A stretch of 64,000 nucleotides of DNA from assembly GCF_001411555.2 (NCBI RefSeq), contig NC_049916.1:62001-126000 (forward strand), written 5' to 3'. A program made the position numbers and the translations under genes. The first letter of the stretch is position 1, and every line of letters begins with the position of its first letter. The notes below the pieces were generated by a model. The model searched no databases and had not been told where the DNA came from. It saw nothing but the letters and a program-made list of their open reading frames with translations. This document shows, one piece after another, positions 61,601 to 64,000 of the stretch. Source of the stretch: Juglans regia. Taxonomy: Eukaryota; Streptophyta; Magnoliopsida; Fagales; Juglandaceae.

Positions 61601-62867
61601 ATTACTGGCATGGCACAAGGTAGCACTAGTCTTCTGAGTAACACGGTGTATGCTATAAGTGATGCTGCCACTCAGTTCAGTAAAGCTGCGCAAAAGGTAT
61701 CACTTCTTTCAATAAACATTTGAATGGTACCAGATCAGTTTTCTTTTATATATTTAGTGGGTTTCTTTACATGTAGGGTATTGTTGCATTTACATTTGAT
61801 GACCAAGCTGTTTCAACAATGGAAAAGCAGCAGATGAATGCTGCATCACATAGTAAAGGTGTGATAAATGAAGTCTTGGAGGTATGTTTATCACGCTTTA
61901 GTGGTTCCCATTATGCAAGTATTTTGGGCACATCCCCCGATTTTCTCCATTTTTCATATAGTGGATCTATTGGGCACTGTCTGAAACCAATTTGCAATGG
62001 GAAGTCAGTTATATTTTCGTTATTTTTTTCTACTGTAAAAGTAATATTTTATTAAATCAAACATTGGAAAACCTCATAATATATACGACATGCACATAGT
62101 GTATATGCAATTCAATTTCCTGGAATATTTCCTGGTATTAGGCTAATGAGCAAGTCACAAGGGCCCACATCACATCTGCACTCGGAACTATTCCAGGAAA
62201 TTGAATTGCATGTACAGTCTATGTGCATGGCGTATATATAAATTGATATTGGGGTAATGAGCAAGTTACAAGGGCCCACATCACATCTGCACTCGAAACT
62301 ATTCCAGGAAATTGAAATGCATATACACTCTATGTGCACGTCGTATATATTATGAGGTTTTCCAATGTTTGATTATTAGATCTTTGTATGACTTGAGCAA
62401 ATACCAGCCAGCATATGCTTCTTTGAAAAGAAACTAAACGCCCTATATTATCTGTCTTTTGTTGATTTATTGGATGCTTGGAGTATCTCAGAATTTTGTG
62501 AATGGTAGTGAAATGGTTTAAGTGAAGATGTTTTGAAGTGAAAAGAATTTAATATTATTTTTGTTTTGAAGTTTGTAAAAGTTGTATTGATTTTTGTGTT
62601 TTGTTTTGAAATTTGTAAAAGTTGTATTGATTTTTGTATTTGAATAATGATTAGGTAATGATTAGTTAAAAAATTTGAAATTGAAAAGTGTTTTGTGTTT
62701 GGGTGTTGTTTGGGAATGAAATTATGAGAAATTTGAGAATTCTCATGTTTGCCAAACATCCCCTTATATTGAGCTATGTTTACACCATTAATTTCAGGGA
62801 CTCACTGGCCTTCTCCAGTCACCGATTAAAGGAGCTGAGAAACACGGCCTTCCTGGTGTTCTATCAG
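656..62867 (+). CDS. VPS13: VPS13-family bridge-like lipid transfer protein, 38 exons, both gene ends outside the window
   Basis: VPS13 proteins form a long hydrophobic groove that moves bulk phospholipid between membranes at contact sites. Plant SHRUBBY, a member, was found as a SHORT-ROOT partner. Exons read by eye: 656-724, 828-907, 2069-2218, 14078-14141, 14653-14754, 14933-15130, 15268-15395, 16435-16585, 16760-16855, 17127-17228, 19917-19975, 20187-20283, 20816-20974, 21060-21170, 36131-36411, 36641-38223, 38331-39535, 40220-40348, 40439-40594, 41761-42333, 42476-42547, 42648-43064, 43195-43378, 43464-44205, 44299-44415, 49517-49790, 50534-50647, 50731-50814, 53881-53931, 54015-54194, 54268-54521, 54599-54973, 55077-55140, 55763-55909, 60981-61085, 61586-61696, 61777-61881, 62798-62867. 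All introns are GT-AG and phases agree throughout with no stop, so the gene looks functional. Start and stop lie outside. The SHR-BD type and absence of a PH domain in the visible part favour SHRUBBY/VPS13S over the PH-containing paralogues; that subtype is inference. Confidence 0.93.
940..978. repeat. (TTA)n microsatellite
   Basis: About 13 tandem TTA units lie in intron 2, shortly after the exon 2 donor. Confidence 0.9.
979..2068. other. Intron 2 remainder with LINE tail remnant
   Basis: About 1095-1170 resembles a LINE 3' UTR (GGCCTACGCCTATTATTCTC, then an ATCAATAAA-like end and ACTTATAG). A perfect 20-base direct repeat (1171-1190 and 1205-1224) follows. From 1225 to 2068 I recognise nothing beyond AT-rich intron. 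Confidence 0.5.
2709..3310. mobile_element. PIF/Harbinger (Tourist)-type MITE, 602 bp
   Basis: The terminal inverted repeats are GAGCATTGGCAATGG plus CTAGCCATTGCCAA on both ends, differing at one of about 30 positions. The 3-bp TTA duplications are at 2706-2708 and 3311-3313. The interior is very AT-rich and non-coding. TWA target duplications and short G-starting TIRs are characteristic of the PIF/Harbinger superfamily. Confidence 0.85.
3338..3427 (-). mobile_element. LINE 3'-tail micro-insertion with 13-bp TSD
   Basis: The insert at 3351-3414 (64 bases) starts with a T run. It continues as the reverse complement of a LINE end (on the minus strand GGCTATGCCTATTCTTTATG, then AATAAAATTT). AAGGGCGAGGTCA occurs at 3338-3350 and again at 3415-3427 as the target duplication. 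Confidence 0.85.
3624..4164 (-). pseudogene. LINE ORF2 C-terminus and tail (continuation of the outer LINE)
   Basis: The minus strand reads [20 protein letters not shown] just below 4164. It ends with [20 protein letters not shown] to the stop at 3715, followed by a 3' UTR and T-rich tail at 3624-3647. The join to the part beyond 9047 is exact once the 7-bp duplication is removed (PWKN to IWKT). Confidence 0.8.
4165..5327 (+). pseudogene. LINE ORF1, 5'-truncated
   Basis: ORF1 encodes the RNA-binding gag-like protein of plant L1 elements. The N-terminal DUF4283 and zinc-knuckle part is missing. What remains is a low-complexity acidic linker and the conserved tail [20 protein letters not shown], then [13 protein letters not shown]. 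The frame is open for about 388 codons to the stop at 5325-5327. The only upstream ATG (4158) belongs to the target duplication rather than to the LINE, so it is not a genuine start. It overlaps ORF2 by about 26 bases. Confidence 0.75.
5302..8943 (+). pseudogene. LINE ORF2: endonuclease, reverse transcriptase, zinc-binding RVT domain; one nonsense codon
   Basis: The ORF2 polyprotein drives target-primed reverse transcription. [10 protein letters not shown] at 5332 opens an APE-type endonuclease, with [23 protein letters not shown] and GSDHFPIIL in order. RT motifs are DKAPGPDGF (about 6650), [50 protein letters not shown] (about 7355-7390) and YLGLPLGAS. The C-terminal zf-RVT segment reads [20 protein letters not shown] and HLLLHCE. 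The whole 1213-codon frame is broken only by TGA at 7072-7074, where relatives have Trp (TGG), so this is a recent copy. The product would act in a nuclear RNP. Confidence 0.9.
9035..9046 (+). repeat. A tail of the inner LINE
   Basis: Twelve A residues directly follow TATC. They mark the 3' end of the retroposed copy. Confidence 0.9.
9047..12611 (-). pseudogene. LINE ORF1 end and ORF2 (endonuclease, RT), broken
   Basis: Minus-strand pieces in order are: ORF1 tail around 12164-12352; endonuclease 11498-11994 ([32 protein letters not shown]); linker 10823-11342; RT palm 9777-10765 ([77 protein letters not shown]); C-terminal part 9485-9679. Stops and frame changes separate them. The last piece upstream of 9047 ([19 protein letters not shown]) continues at 4164 and below. 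Confidence 0.8.
12356..12565. mobile_element. GAGATG-type MITE, 210 bp, TAA TSD
   Basis: It starts GGAGAGGTTTGGATTCA and ends with the inverted TGAATCCAAATATCTCC. TAA is present at 12353-12355 and 12566-12568. It interrupts the ORF1 tail of the outer antisense LINE. Related copies lie near 21385-21698 and from 63304. Confidence 0.8.
12622..13140. other. Intron sequence, nothing recognised
   Basis: No domain, inverted ends or A tail were found. Short open frames on both strands overlap one another and have no recognisable motif. Confidence 0.4.
13150..13331 (+). mobile_element. SINE-like retroposon
   Basis: The unit contains GCCGAGGGCCTGTGCACTCC and ends CCGGACACCCGGTGCCAATA plus an A run (to 13331). 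The same 3' end, ACCCGGTGCCAATA plus A run, recurs at 21343-21376, so this is a dispersed A-tailed family. The 5' border and target duplication were not found. Confidence 0.45.
13350..13870 (+). mobile_element. Decayed sense LINE 3' fragment
   Basis: [17 protein letters not shown] near 13360-13420 and [18 protein letters not shown] near 13515-13570 match the zf-RVT and C-terminal stretches of LINE ORF2. A LINE-like 3' UTR (TTGTACACTCCATGTGCACT) follows near 13785. The part between is deleted. Confidence 0.6.
14078..17228 (+). CDS. VPS13: VPS13 exons 4-10 (N-terminal half)
   Basis: Seven exons (14078-14141, 14653-14754, 14933-15130, 15268-15395, 16435-16585, 16760-16855, 17127-17228) encode about 280 residues. 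Landmarks are [20 protein letters not shown] directly continuing GQRL of exon 3, then [31 protein letters not shown], and [17 protein letters not shown] followed by the beta-rich [12 protein letters not shown] segment. The exon 5 acceptor at 14651-14652 was chosen over the AG at 14664-14665, because only the former restores frame and the SIDVDII reading. The exon 7/8 junction splits a Met codon (AT, G). The open frame running past 15395 is not used, since its continuation lacks VPS13 character and exon 8 joins exactly. Confidence 0.92.
14142..14652. other. Intron 4, nothing recognised
   Basis: Ordinary AT-rich intron with a run of ten A near 14437. No transposon ends seen. Confidence 0.6.
15396..16434. 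other. Intron 7 with a 90-bp direct repeat
   Basis: Two similar copies (15733-15824 and 16234-16324) share GCTTGTTTAACAGACATGCC and the bases around it, and lie about 500 bases apart. The rest is plain intron. Confidence 0.6.
16643..16678. repeat. Perfect 14-bp hairpin in intron 8
   Basis: ATAATGTGCACTTT at 16643-16656 and its exact reverse complement at 16665-16678 enclose an 8-base loop. Confidence 0.85.
17229..18329. other. First part of intron 10, nothing recognised
   Basis: AT-rich intron. The open frame at 17868-18095 has no domain and no matching splice phases. Confidence 0.5.
18462..18749. mobile_element. 272-bp insertion with 8-bp TSD, class unknown
   Basis: ACTATCTA occurs at 18462-18469 and 18742-18749. 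Removing 18470-18749 restores the LINE reading VGWHYL followed by PLKGSSGG in frame. The ends (ACAGATTTC and CCACTAAT) are not clear inverted repeats and there is no A tail. The 8-bp duplication would suit hAT, but the termini do not confirm it. Confidence 0.65.
19235..19368 (-). mobile_element. LINE 3'-tail micro-insertion, 110 bp, with TSD
   Basis: AATGGTGGACTT is present at 19235-19246 and 19357-19368. The insert at 19247-19356 begins with a T run, then AATAAGTAAG. It reads on the minus strand as a LINE 3' UTR (GTATACTTCCTGTGTACATG, GGCCTCGCCTATACATTC). Removing it restores the host LINE reading KQWWTSYKF. Confidence 0.9.
19850..19912 (+). mobile_element. LINE 3'-tip micro-insertion at the exon 11 acceptor
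   Basis: The insert at 19871-19891 is TATC followed by 17 A, the very end of the LINE seen at 9031-9046. The flanking 21-base copies (19850-19870 and 19892-19912) differ at a single base. The right copy runs directly into GCAG, the acceptor of exon 11. Confidence 0.85.
19917..21170 (+). CDS. VPS13: VPS13 exons 11-14
   Basis: Four exons (19917-19975, 20187-20283, 20816-20974, 21060-21170) encode about 142 residues. Landmarks are [20 protein letters not shown], the strand-rich [20 protein letters not shown], then [12 protein letters not shown] and [20 protein letters not shown]. Phases 2-1, 0-0 and 0-0 agree. The acceptor of exon 11 lies only 26 bases after a run of 17 A that belongs to a retroposed micro-insertion (19871-19891). 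The 21-base duplicated target ends directly before the GCAG of this acceptor. Confidence 0.92.
20041..20057. repeat. G17 homopolymer
   Basis: Seventeen consecutive G in intron 11, between exons 11 and 12. Confidence 0.9.
20284..20815. other. Intron 12 with an A-tailed dispersed repeat
   Basis: About 20530-20711 contains GCCACATTTGGGCTATACTC and AAGCAATGCGGGATACC and ends in an A run. It looks like a retroposed repeat, but no target duplication was found. Confidence 0.35.
21340..21376 (+). mobile_element. SINE 3' end fragment
   Basis: CCCTTTTACCCGGTGCCAAT plus a 16-17 base A run repeats the 3' end of the unit at 13150-13331. It is heavily 5'-truncated. Confidence 0.45.
21385..21698 (-). mobile_element. 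GAGATG-type MITE
   Basis: On the minus strand it starts GGCTCCATTTGGATGTTGAG. It shares GAATAGTAGTGAGTTGAGATGG and GTGGATCCCACATGTAAAGA segments with the copy from 63304. A TTA/TAA lies at the border 21699-21702. The other end is diffuse. Confidence 0.6.
21703..22794. other. Intron with GC-rich patch
   Basis: About 22085-22250 and 22710-22735 are strikingly GC-rich (GGCGCCCCCCTTGGGGGGGG; GGATGCGGGGGCCCCCC) in an AT-rich intron. Between them lie CAAACCCC-rich sequence and a GAGAGA stretch with a G run near 22557. No credible coding frame was found. Confidence 0.45.
22795..23353. mobile_element. PIF/Harbinger-type MITE, 559 bp
   Basis: It begins GAGCACTCTCATTGGAATAG and ends with the inverted CTAATCCAATGAGAATGCTC. 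TAA duplications lie at 22792-22794 and 23354-23356. The interior is AT-rich with no frame. Confidence 0.85.
23564..25467 (-). mobile_element. Antisense LINE with two internal deletions, 13-bp TSD
   Basis: GACAAACAAAGAT is at 23564-23576 and 25455-25467. The element 23577-25454 starts (minus strand) with a 5' leader and an ORF1 N-terminus ([35 protein letters not shown]). It then jumps straight into ORF2 ([11 protein letters not shown] near 25090), continues through linker and RT ([30 protein letters not shown]), jumps again near 23985 and ends with [12 protein letters not shown] to the stop at 23653 and a T-rich tail. The retained 5' leader and the TSD show that the gaps are not simple 5' truncation. 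Confidence 0.8.
25468..26957. other. Unrecognised intron sequence
   Basis: No motif is recognised here. A faint minus-strand coding feel near 26200-26480 ([36 protein letters not shown]) is broken by stops. Confidence 0.3.
26958..27105 (+). repeat. Extra copy of the gypsy pol 3' end
   Basis: This stretch (GATGAGGCTCAGCTGACAGA, then LDYLEKV and AGATAAAGATTTG) matches 34130-34300 closely but stands directly upstream of gag. It implies a second, partly deleted copy of the element or a tandem arrangement. Confidence 0.8.
27107..27358 (+). pseudogene. Ty3/gypsy gag core
   Basis: [36 protein letters not shown] and [13 protein letters not shown] are typical of the retrotransposon gag domain, which forms the particle shell. 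The frame runs into an insertion at 27364 and resumes after 30615 in the same frame. A stop is already present just before the insertion. Confidence 0.8.
28005..28395. repeat. Minisatellite, about 30-bp units in 92-bp higher order
   Basis: Units resemble CACTATTATCACCCGTGGTT plus GGGCCGTAT. The first part repeats as roughly 92-base blocks (CCATGTTTAACCCC to GGGCCATATA). On the minus strand one frame reads a decapeptide-like repeat ([10 protein letters not shown]), probably a by-product of the unit length. Confidence 0.8.
28440..30600. other. Interior of the 3.25-kb insertion, no gene recognised
   Basis: AT-rich to 29400, then a GAGAGAGA stretch (about 29525-29580) and G-rich sequence with GTGGTGG runs to about 30010. 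Open frames on both strands lack motifs. Confidence 0.45.
30748..31136 (+). pseudogene. Ty3/gypsy gag zinc knuckle and protease region
   Basis: A CCHC knuckle ([16 protein letters not shown]2-C-X4-H-X4-C) is followed by a retropepsin-like stretch containing [16 protein letters not shown]. The usual catalytic D-S/T-G is altered (SDSC), so the protease is probably dead. Confidence 0.7.
31179..32860 (+). pseudogene. Ty3/gypsy reverse transcriptase and RNase H, broken
   Basis: RT begins with [20 protein letters not shown] (about 31717-31782) and, after a stop, [19 protein letters not shown]. The catalytic YLDD is at 32079-32090. The connection (TFLGFVVF) and RNase H ([26 protein letters not shown]) follow. 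At least seven stops and a frameshift near 32160 are visible. Confidence 0.85.
32940..34252 (+). pseudogene. Ty3/gypsy integrase, broken
   Basis: A partial HHCC zinc region (about 33050-33185) is followed by the catalytic core at 33235-33680, with the acidic residues in [17 protein letters not shown] and [13 protein letters not shown]-terminal part ([10 protein letters not shown]) reaches the stop at 34249-34251. The core frame is long and open, ending in TAG at 33676. Confidence 0.85.
34259..34806 (+). repeat. Probable 3' LTR of the gypsy element
   Basis: After the pol stop comes sequence beginning near TGAGGAGC and ending near CCCAGCA. It has a TATA-like GCTATTTAAAGCCC near 34630 and T-rich downstream sequence. 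No matching 5' LTR is present to fix the borders. Confidence 0.35.
34807..36130. other. End of intron 14, nothing recognised
   Basis: AT-rich sequence with no domain, inverted ends or A tail seen. It ends with the exon 15 acceptor. Confidence 0.4.
36131..39535 (+). CDS. VPS13: VPS13 exons 15-17 (large central exons)
   Basis: Exon 15 (36131-36411), exon 16 (36641-38223, 1583 bases) and exon 17 (38331-39535, 1205 bases) encode about 1020 residues of the central lipid-groove region, rich in alternating beta strands. Recognisable stretches are [77 protein letters not shown] and [18 protein letters not shown]. Exon 15 ends with CA and exon 16 supplies G (Gln). Exon 16 ends with one G and exon 17 supplies AT (Asp). 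Exon 17 ends in phase 0 at AGG before gtatac. Its open frame continues to 39655, but the VPS13 reading resumes exactly at exon 18. The methionines inside exon 16 are not gene starts. Confidence 0.94.
39536..40219. other. Intron 17, nothing recognised
   Basis: The exon 17 frame stays open to 39655 but is intronic. AAATAAAAA repeats lie near 39826-39851. Confidence 0.6.
40220..44415 (+). CDS. VPS13: VPS13 exons 18-25 (VAB/SHR-BD region)
   Basis: Eight exons: 40220-40348 ([14 protein letters not shown]), 40439-40594 ([12 protein letters not shown]), 41761-42333, 42476-42547, 42648-43064, 43195-43378, 43464-44205 and 44299-44415. They encode about 800 residues covering the VPS13 adaptor-binding (VAB) region, annotated in plants as SHR-BD. 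Characteristic text is [52 protein letters not shown] and [17 protein letters not shown], ending in HLHWTDATR. In yeast VPS13 this module binds Pro-X-Pro adaptor motifs (family knowledge). All phases agree. Exon 24 has a long Ser/Asn-rich loop around 43700-43920. Confidence 0.94.
40951..41723 (+). mobile_element. Short LINE with 5' end and tail but no middle, 13-bp TSD
   Basis: GTTTTCATTATTT is at 40951-40963 and 41711-41723. The 747-bp element has a 5' leader and an ORF1 N-terminus of the DUF4283 type ([40 protein letters not shown]). It then passes straight into a LINE 3' UTR (GTATACTCCCGTTGTACTTG, ATCAATAAAATT) and A run. All of ORF2 is missing. It sits in intron 19, just before exon 20. 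Confidence 0.85.
44416..44674. other. Start of intron 25, nothing recognised
   Basis: Plain intron following the exon 25 donor. Confidence 0.5.
44675..44805 (-). mobile_element. tRNA-derived SINE-like segment
   Basis: On the minus strand GCCCATGAGATTTAGCT resembles an RNA polymerase III box A, and GGGTTGGAGACCC resembles box B about 60 bases on. Tail and target duplications were not identified. Confidence 0.4.
44850..46109. other. Organelle-like (probable NUMT) segment, left part
   Basis: Base composition here is more balanced than in the surrounding introns. Its style (for example GGTACGATGCATAGGAGG, GGTCGTTTACATGAACTAAG, GAGAAAGAGGATCTTATGG) looks like plant mitochondrial intergenic DNA. 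No gene is recognised. It continues at 48150 after the LINE. Confidence 0.4.
46110..48149 (+). mobile_element. Young 5'-truncated sense LINE, 16-bp TSD
   Basis: AAGCTTCTGGTATCAC is at 46110-46125 and 48134-48149. The element is 46126-48133, ending ACTTATC plus an A run. It is truncated inside the RT domain. The perfect duplication and single nonsense codon mark it as recent. Confidence 0.95.
46136..48049 (+). pseudogene. LINE ORF2 C-terminal two thirds (RT palm to zf-RVT), one nonsense codon
   Basis: The single frame begins at [13 protein letters not shown] and contains [26 protein letters not shown] (catalytic ADD), [15 protein letters not shown] and [10 protein letters not shown]. The C-terminal zf-RVT part has [25 protein letters not shown] and HLLLHCEVA. 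The frame is interrupted only by TAG at 47066-47068, where relatives have Trp, and ends at 48047-48049. The N-terminal endonuclease is absent. Confidence 0.9.
48150..48494. other. Organelle-like segment, right part
   Basis: It continues the balanced-composition sequence left of the LINE (AATCCCCCCAAGCGGGATTT, TGTAACTCTAGCAATCTGCC). It ends near a G-rich AGGGGGGGCGGGGCC at about 48450. Confidence 0.4.
48495..49185 (+). mobile_element. Old sense LINE 3' fragment
   Basis: Decayed zf-RVT text is recognisable across frames, followed by a tail frame with [12 protein letters not shown] near 49060-49100 and a LINE-like 3' UTR ending near 49185. A micro-insertion (48900-49033) interrupts it. Confidence 0.65.
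48884..49049 (-). mobile_element. LINE 3'-tail micro-insertion, 134 bp, 16-bp TSD
   Basis: GATTGTAATTGATTTT at 48884-48899 and GATTGAAATTGATTTT at 49034-49049 (one mismatch) flank an insert. The insert begins with a T run and TGATAAGTAAG and is a reverse-complement LINE 3' UTR. Removing it rejoins the older LINE end (IVIDF to NGMSFHD). Confidence 0.85.
49186..49516. other. End of intron 25, nothing recognised
   Basis: T-rich intron leading to the CAGCAG acceptor of exon 26. The second AG (49515-49516) fits the reading frame. Confidence 0.6.
49517..55909 (+). CDS. VPS13: VPS13 exons 26-34 (end of VAB region into C-terminal domain)
   Basis: Nine exons: 49517-49790, 50534-50647, 50731-50814, 53881-53931, 54015-54194, 54268-54521, 54599-54973, 55077-55140 and 55763-55909. 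They encode about 514 residues. Landmarks are [97 protein letters not shown] and [15 protein letters not shown]. The last pieces belong to the conserved VPS13 C-terminal domain. Exon 29 is only 51 bases and is confirmed by its phase-0 borders and by the [19 protein letters not shown] continuity. Intron 28 carries a split LINE, and intron 33 has no recognised element. Confidence 0.93.
49791..50533. repeat. Intron 26 with a diverged tandem duplication
   Basis: About 49968-50075 and 50195-50310 align loosely (GGGATCCCCCATTGCTTGGG versus GGGATTCTAAATTGCCTGG; ATATAAGCCTGGATGTGGCT versus GTATAAGCTCAGATATGGTT). It looks like an old dispersed repeat. Confidence 0.45.
50815..51700. other. First part of intron 28, nothing recognised
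   Basis: AT-rich intron without motifs. Confidence 0.5.
51705..51795 (+). mobile_element. Sense LINE 3'-tail fragment
   Basis: TTAGGTGTATCTCTTGTATA, then CATCCTGTGTGCTGGAGTAC and ATCATTAATAAAATATTTG, match the LINE 3' UTR at 8957-9030. Target copies are not clear. Confidence 0.6.
52651..52685. repeat. C23-A12 homopolymer tract
   Basis: Twenty-three C then about twelve A. Length is likely variable and may be affected by sequencing. Confidence 0.85.
52839..53643. mobile_element. Mutator-like MITE, 787 bp, 9-bp TSD
   Basis: CATCATATC (52839-52847) and CATCATACC (53635-53643) flank 52848-53634. The ends are related as imperfect inverted repeats (GTTTTAAAAACCATTCC; inverse of GGAACAGATTTCAAAAC). 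GTTCCGGT-type motifs recur inside. Removing it restores the antisense LINE reading across the break. A 9-bp duplication is typical of Mutator-like elements. Confidence 0.7.
55141..55762. other. Intron 33, nothing recognised
   Basis: Ordinary intron between exons 33 and 34. No repeat ends seen. Confidence 0.55.
55910..56378. other. Start of intron 34, nothing recognised
   Basis: T-rich intron ahead of the Ty1/copia LTR. Confidence 0.5.
56379..56564 (+). repeat. Ty1/copia-type 5' LTR and primer binding site
   Basis: The sequence runs from TGTTAGAG to TTATTAGCA (56552), with a TATATAAAC box near 56467. It is followed by TGGCATCGGAGC, close to the TGGTATCAGAGC that pairs with initiator tRNA-Met in copia elements. 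Confidence 0.6.
56847..58330 (-). mobile_element. Antisense LINE nested in the copia remnant
   Basis: A T run (56847-56862) marks the 3' end. Minus-strand frames at 57953-58216, 57293-57943 and 56934-57215 read [56 protein letters not shown] and [14 protein letters not shown]. It is 5'-truncated just upstream of YLG. TAAAAGTTGCACCCAACG occurs twice at the 5' junction (about 58272 and 58312). Confidence 0.85.
58400..58860 (+). pseudogene. Ty1/copia RNase H end and 3' LTR start
   Basis: Across shifted frames one reads [43 protein letters not shown] and then LTR-like TTGTTAGAGT. These are the usual copia RNase H landmarks. Multiple stops and frameshifts are present. Confidence 0.65.
58861..59711. 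other. Intron 34 middle, nothing recognised
   Basis: AT-rich with a GAGAGAGAGAGA stretch near 59492-59510. No element ends seen. Confidence 0.45.
59712..60096. mobile_element. Probable MITE or foldback element
   Basis: The left CACAGACCGCCATGTTTCAA plus TTCTTAAAATAATTTA is roughly inverse to the right TAAAATAATTTTAAGAAG plus CACATGGTGATCT. The interior has a GGTGGCC-rich core. Borders and duplication are uncertain. Confidence 0.45.
60097..60980. other. End of intron 34, nothing recognised
   Basis: Plain intron to the exon 35 acceptor (GTGCAG). Confidence 0.5.
60981..62867 (+). CDS. VPS13: VPS13 exons 35-38 (C-terminal ATG2-like region, incomplete)
   Basis: Exons 60981-61085 ([20 protein letters not shown]), 61586-61696 ([20 protein letters not shown]), 61777-61881 ([19 protein letters not shown]) and 62798-62867 ([20 protein letters not shown]). 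These are the small-residue-rich amphipathic segments of the VPS13/ATG2 C-terminus, thought to contact membranes. Exon 38 ends with one base of a codon at a gtaatc donor, so at least one more exon lies beyond the window. Exon 35 has two tandem 5' splice sites: gtatat at 61086 and an identical one at 61122, created by a 19-bp target duplication. Use of the second would add 12 residues in frame ([12 protein letters not shown]). Confidence 0.92.
61074..61128 (+). mobile_element. LINE 3'-tip micro-insertion that duplicates the exon 35 splice donor
   Basis: AGTATTTGGCAGGTATATA is present at 61074-61092 and again at 61110-61128. Between them lies TGACTTATCAAAAAAAA (61093-61109), the LINE terminus plus A tail. 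The duplicated target contains the last 12 exon bases and the GTATATA donor. Confidence 0.9.
61129..61585. other. Intron 35, nothing recognised
   Basis: AT-rich intron between the duplicated donor and exon 36. Confidence 0.6.
62054..62386. mobile_element. Foldback element with about 75-bp inverted ends
   Basis: The left AATCAAACATTGGAAAACCT to about 62135 is mirrored by the right arm ending AGGTTTTCCAATGTTTGATT (62355-62374). ATTA flanks both sides. Internally a roughly 95-bp segment (AAGGGCCCACATCACATCTG) occurs twice in direct orientation (about 62145-62240 and 62255-62350). Confidence 0.75.
62465..62765. mobile_element. Probable MITE with a 40-bp tandem repeat
   Basis: The right end, read inversely (GGGGATGTTTGGCAAACATG), resembles the left GGATGCTTGGAGTATCTCAG. 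Inside, GAAGTTTGTAAAAGTTGTAT and its neighbours occur twice in tandem (about 62562-62640). Confidence 0.5.
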
Positions 62868-63303
62868 GTAATCCGTCTGCCAACACACTGTAATTGTATG
62901 CATCATATGAACATGAGTACTGCTACTCATACGTATAGGAAACGTAGGGATTTTTACGTGCTGGCAGCCTCTTTAATTTTTTTTCATAAAAAAAATAAAA
63001 ACAGATCAAAACGTAAAAGAAATACTCGCCCAGCTATTTTCAATCTAATCATTACTCATTTCGAAATTGCTCCTACCATCTTCTCCCAAATCCTAGCCAC
63101 TTTATCACTGAAATTTGGACCAATCTGGGTTACAGATTCTGGGTTTGCGCCACATGATTTCAAGTTTACAGATTCTTGGGTAGAAAGGAGCTAGAGACCG
63201 AATGAGAAACCTATTTGATCTGATCTGCAGTAGAAGGTTATCTGCAAGATAATTGGATCTGGAGACTGATTGAGACAGAAACCATCGAAACTGAGAACAT
63301 TAA
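62868..63303. other. Intron 38 start, nothing recognised
   Basis: Sequence after the exon 38 donor. No exon with VPS13 character was found before the window ends. Confidence 0.55.
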
Positions 63304-63700
63304 GGCTATGTTTGGATGTTGAGCTGAGTTGAGATAAGTTGAGTTCTTTATGAATAGTAGTGAGTTAAGATGGTAGAGTGAGTTTTGTGGGGTCCACCTA
63401 AGATGTGTTTGGATGTTAAGATAAGTTTAGAGATGTATTTATGGGAAGTTGAAAAAGTTGTAGGTCCCGCGTATAAAGAGGTGTTGAGTTGAAAAAAGTT
63501 GTGGGTCCCACATGTAAAGAGGTCTTATGTTTAGTGATGTTTAGTAATTTGGAAGTTGTGTTTGGATGTTGGGTTAGGCGTAAATTTAAACTCAACTCAG
63601 ATGAATTGAGTTGAGATGCTTTTAGATGAAAGTTGAAAGTTGAATAAAATATTGTTAGAATATTATTAGATGAGATGAGATGAAACAATTTCACTATACA
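63304..63700 (+). mobile_element. GAGATG-type MITE
   Basis: It starts GGCTATGTTTGGATGTTGAG after TAA (63301-63303). It shares GAATAGTAGTGAGTTAAGATGG and GGGTCCCACATGTAAAGAGG with the inverse copy at 21385-21698. The right end, near GATGAGATGAGATG, is not sharply defined. Confidence 0.6.
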
Positions 63701-64000
63701 CTTACAGCTGCTGCAAATACCATTTGACATCGAAACCCACTATTAACAGGGTAAAAAGCTACTGCAAATTTCATGTTATTTTGGTTCTACATTTTCTGCA
63801 AATACCACTTACAGCTGCCTTGTACTCGTTCTCTTGCTCAGATTTGAGAGAATGGAATGGTTAGGATTTGAGAGGATGGAAGAAACAGTAAAAGAAATTG
63901 GTTTGAAGAGTATAATTTCATCTCCTTGGTCAGGGGTTTGGTAGTTTATCTCTTGTTTCAACTTTTGATCGGTTTTTATTTTTTAAAATAAAGTCGAAAG
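63701..64000. other. Intron 38 end of window
   Basis: Two copies of an ACTTACAGCTG- and GCAAATACCA-containing motif lie near 63700-63725 and 63797-63818. Otherwise nothing recognised. Confidence 0.4.

Noticed and set aside
62448..62759. Minus-strand 103-residue protein
   Set aside because: It is the AT-rich interior of a MITE-like sequence with a tandem repeat.

Overview
This is plant nuclear DNA, AT-rich, with GT-AG introns and a very heavy load of LINE (L1-type), Ty3/gypsy, Ty1/copia and MITE sequence. The TTTGGATGTTGAGTTGAG-type MITEs and the LINE families resemble those I associate with woody eudicots, perhaps Fagales. That placement is an impression, not a measurement.

One host gene spans essentially the whole window on the + strand: a plant VPS13 (bridge-like lipid transfer protein), most like the SHRUBBY/VPS13S type that carries an SHR-binding (VAB) domain. 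I could place 38 consecutive exons between 656 and 62867. All have GT-AG borders, and every junction keeps the reading frame. They sum to 8959 coding bases (about 2986 residues). The start codon lies upstream of the window, and the last C-terminal exons and the stop lie downstream. No second host gene was found.

The introns hold the rest. Intron 3 (about 11.9 kb) contains a PIF/Harbinger-type MITE and an antisense LINE (3624-12611, 10-bp TSD). That LINE is itself interrupted by a nearly intact sense LINE (4165-9046, 7-bp TSD) and by a small MITE. Intron 10 holds a sense LINE fragment carrying two further insertions. Intron 14 (about 15 kb) holds an A-tailed SINE end, two MITEs, a GC-rich patch, an internally deleted antisense LINE, and a decayed Ty3/gypsy element whose gag is split by a 3.25-kb insertion. 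Intron 19 holds a short LINE that keeps its 5' end and its tail but lacks the middle. Intron 25 holds an organelle-like stretch interrupted by a young 2-kb LINE, then an older LINE end. Intron 28 holds an antisense LINE split by a Mutator-like MITE with a 9-bp TSD. Intron 34 holds a gutted Ty1/copia element with a nested antisense LINE. Introns 37 and 38 hold a foldback element and further MITEs.

The most unusual signal is a set of micro-insertions. These consist of only the last few bases of a LINE (ending ACTTATC or similar plus an A tail), flanked by 12-21 bp target site duplications. Three of them sit on splice junctions of the VPS13 gene: acceptors of exons 1 and 11, and the donor of exon 35. 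The one at exon 35 has duplicated the exon end together with its 5' splice site. This creates two tandem donors 36 bases apart, and the intervening 12 codons are open and in frame. Two other LINE copies keep their 5' region and tail but lack the interior, which suggests retrotransposition of internally deleted or spliced LINE RNA.
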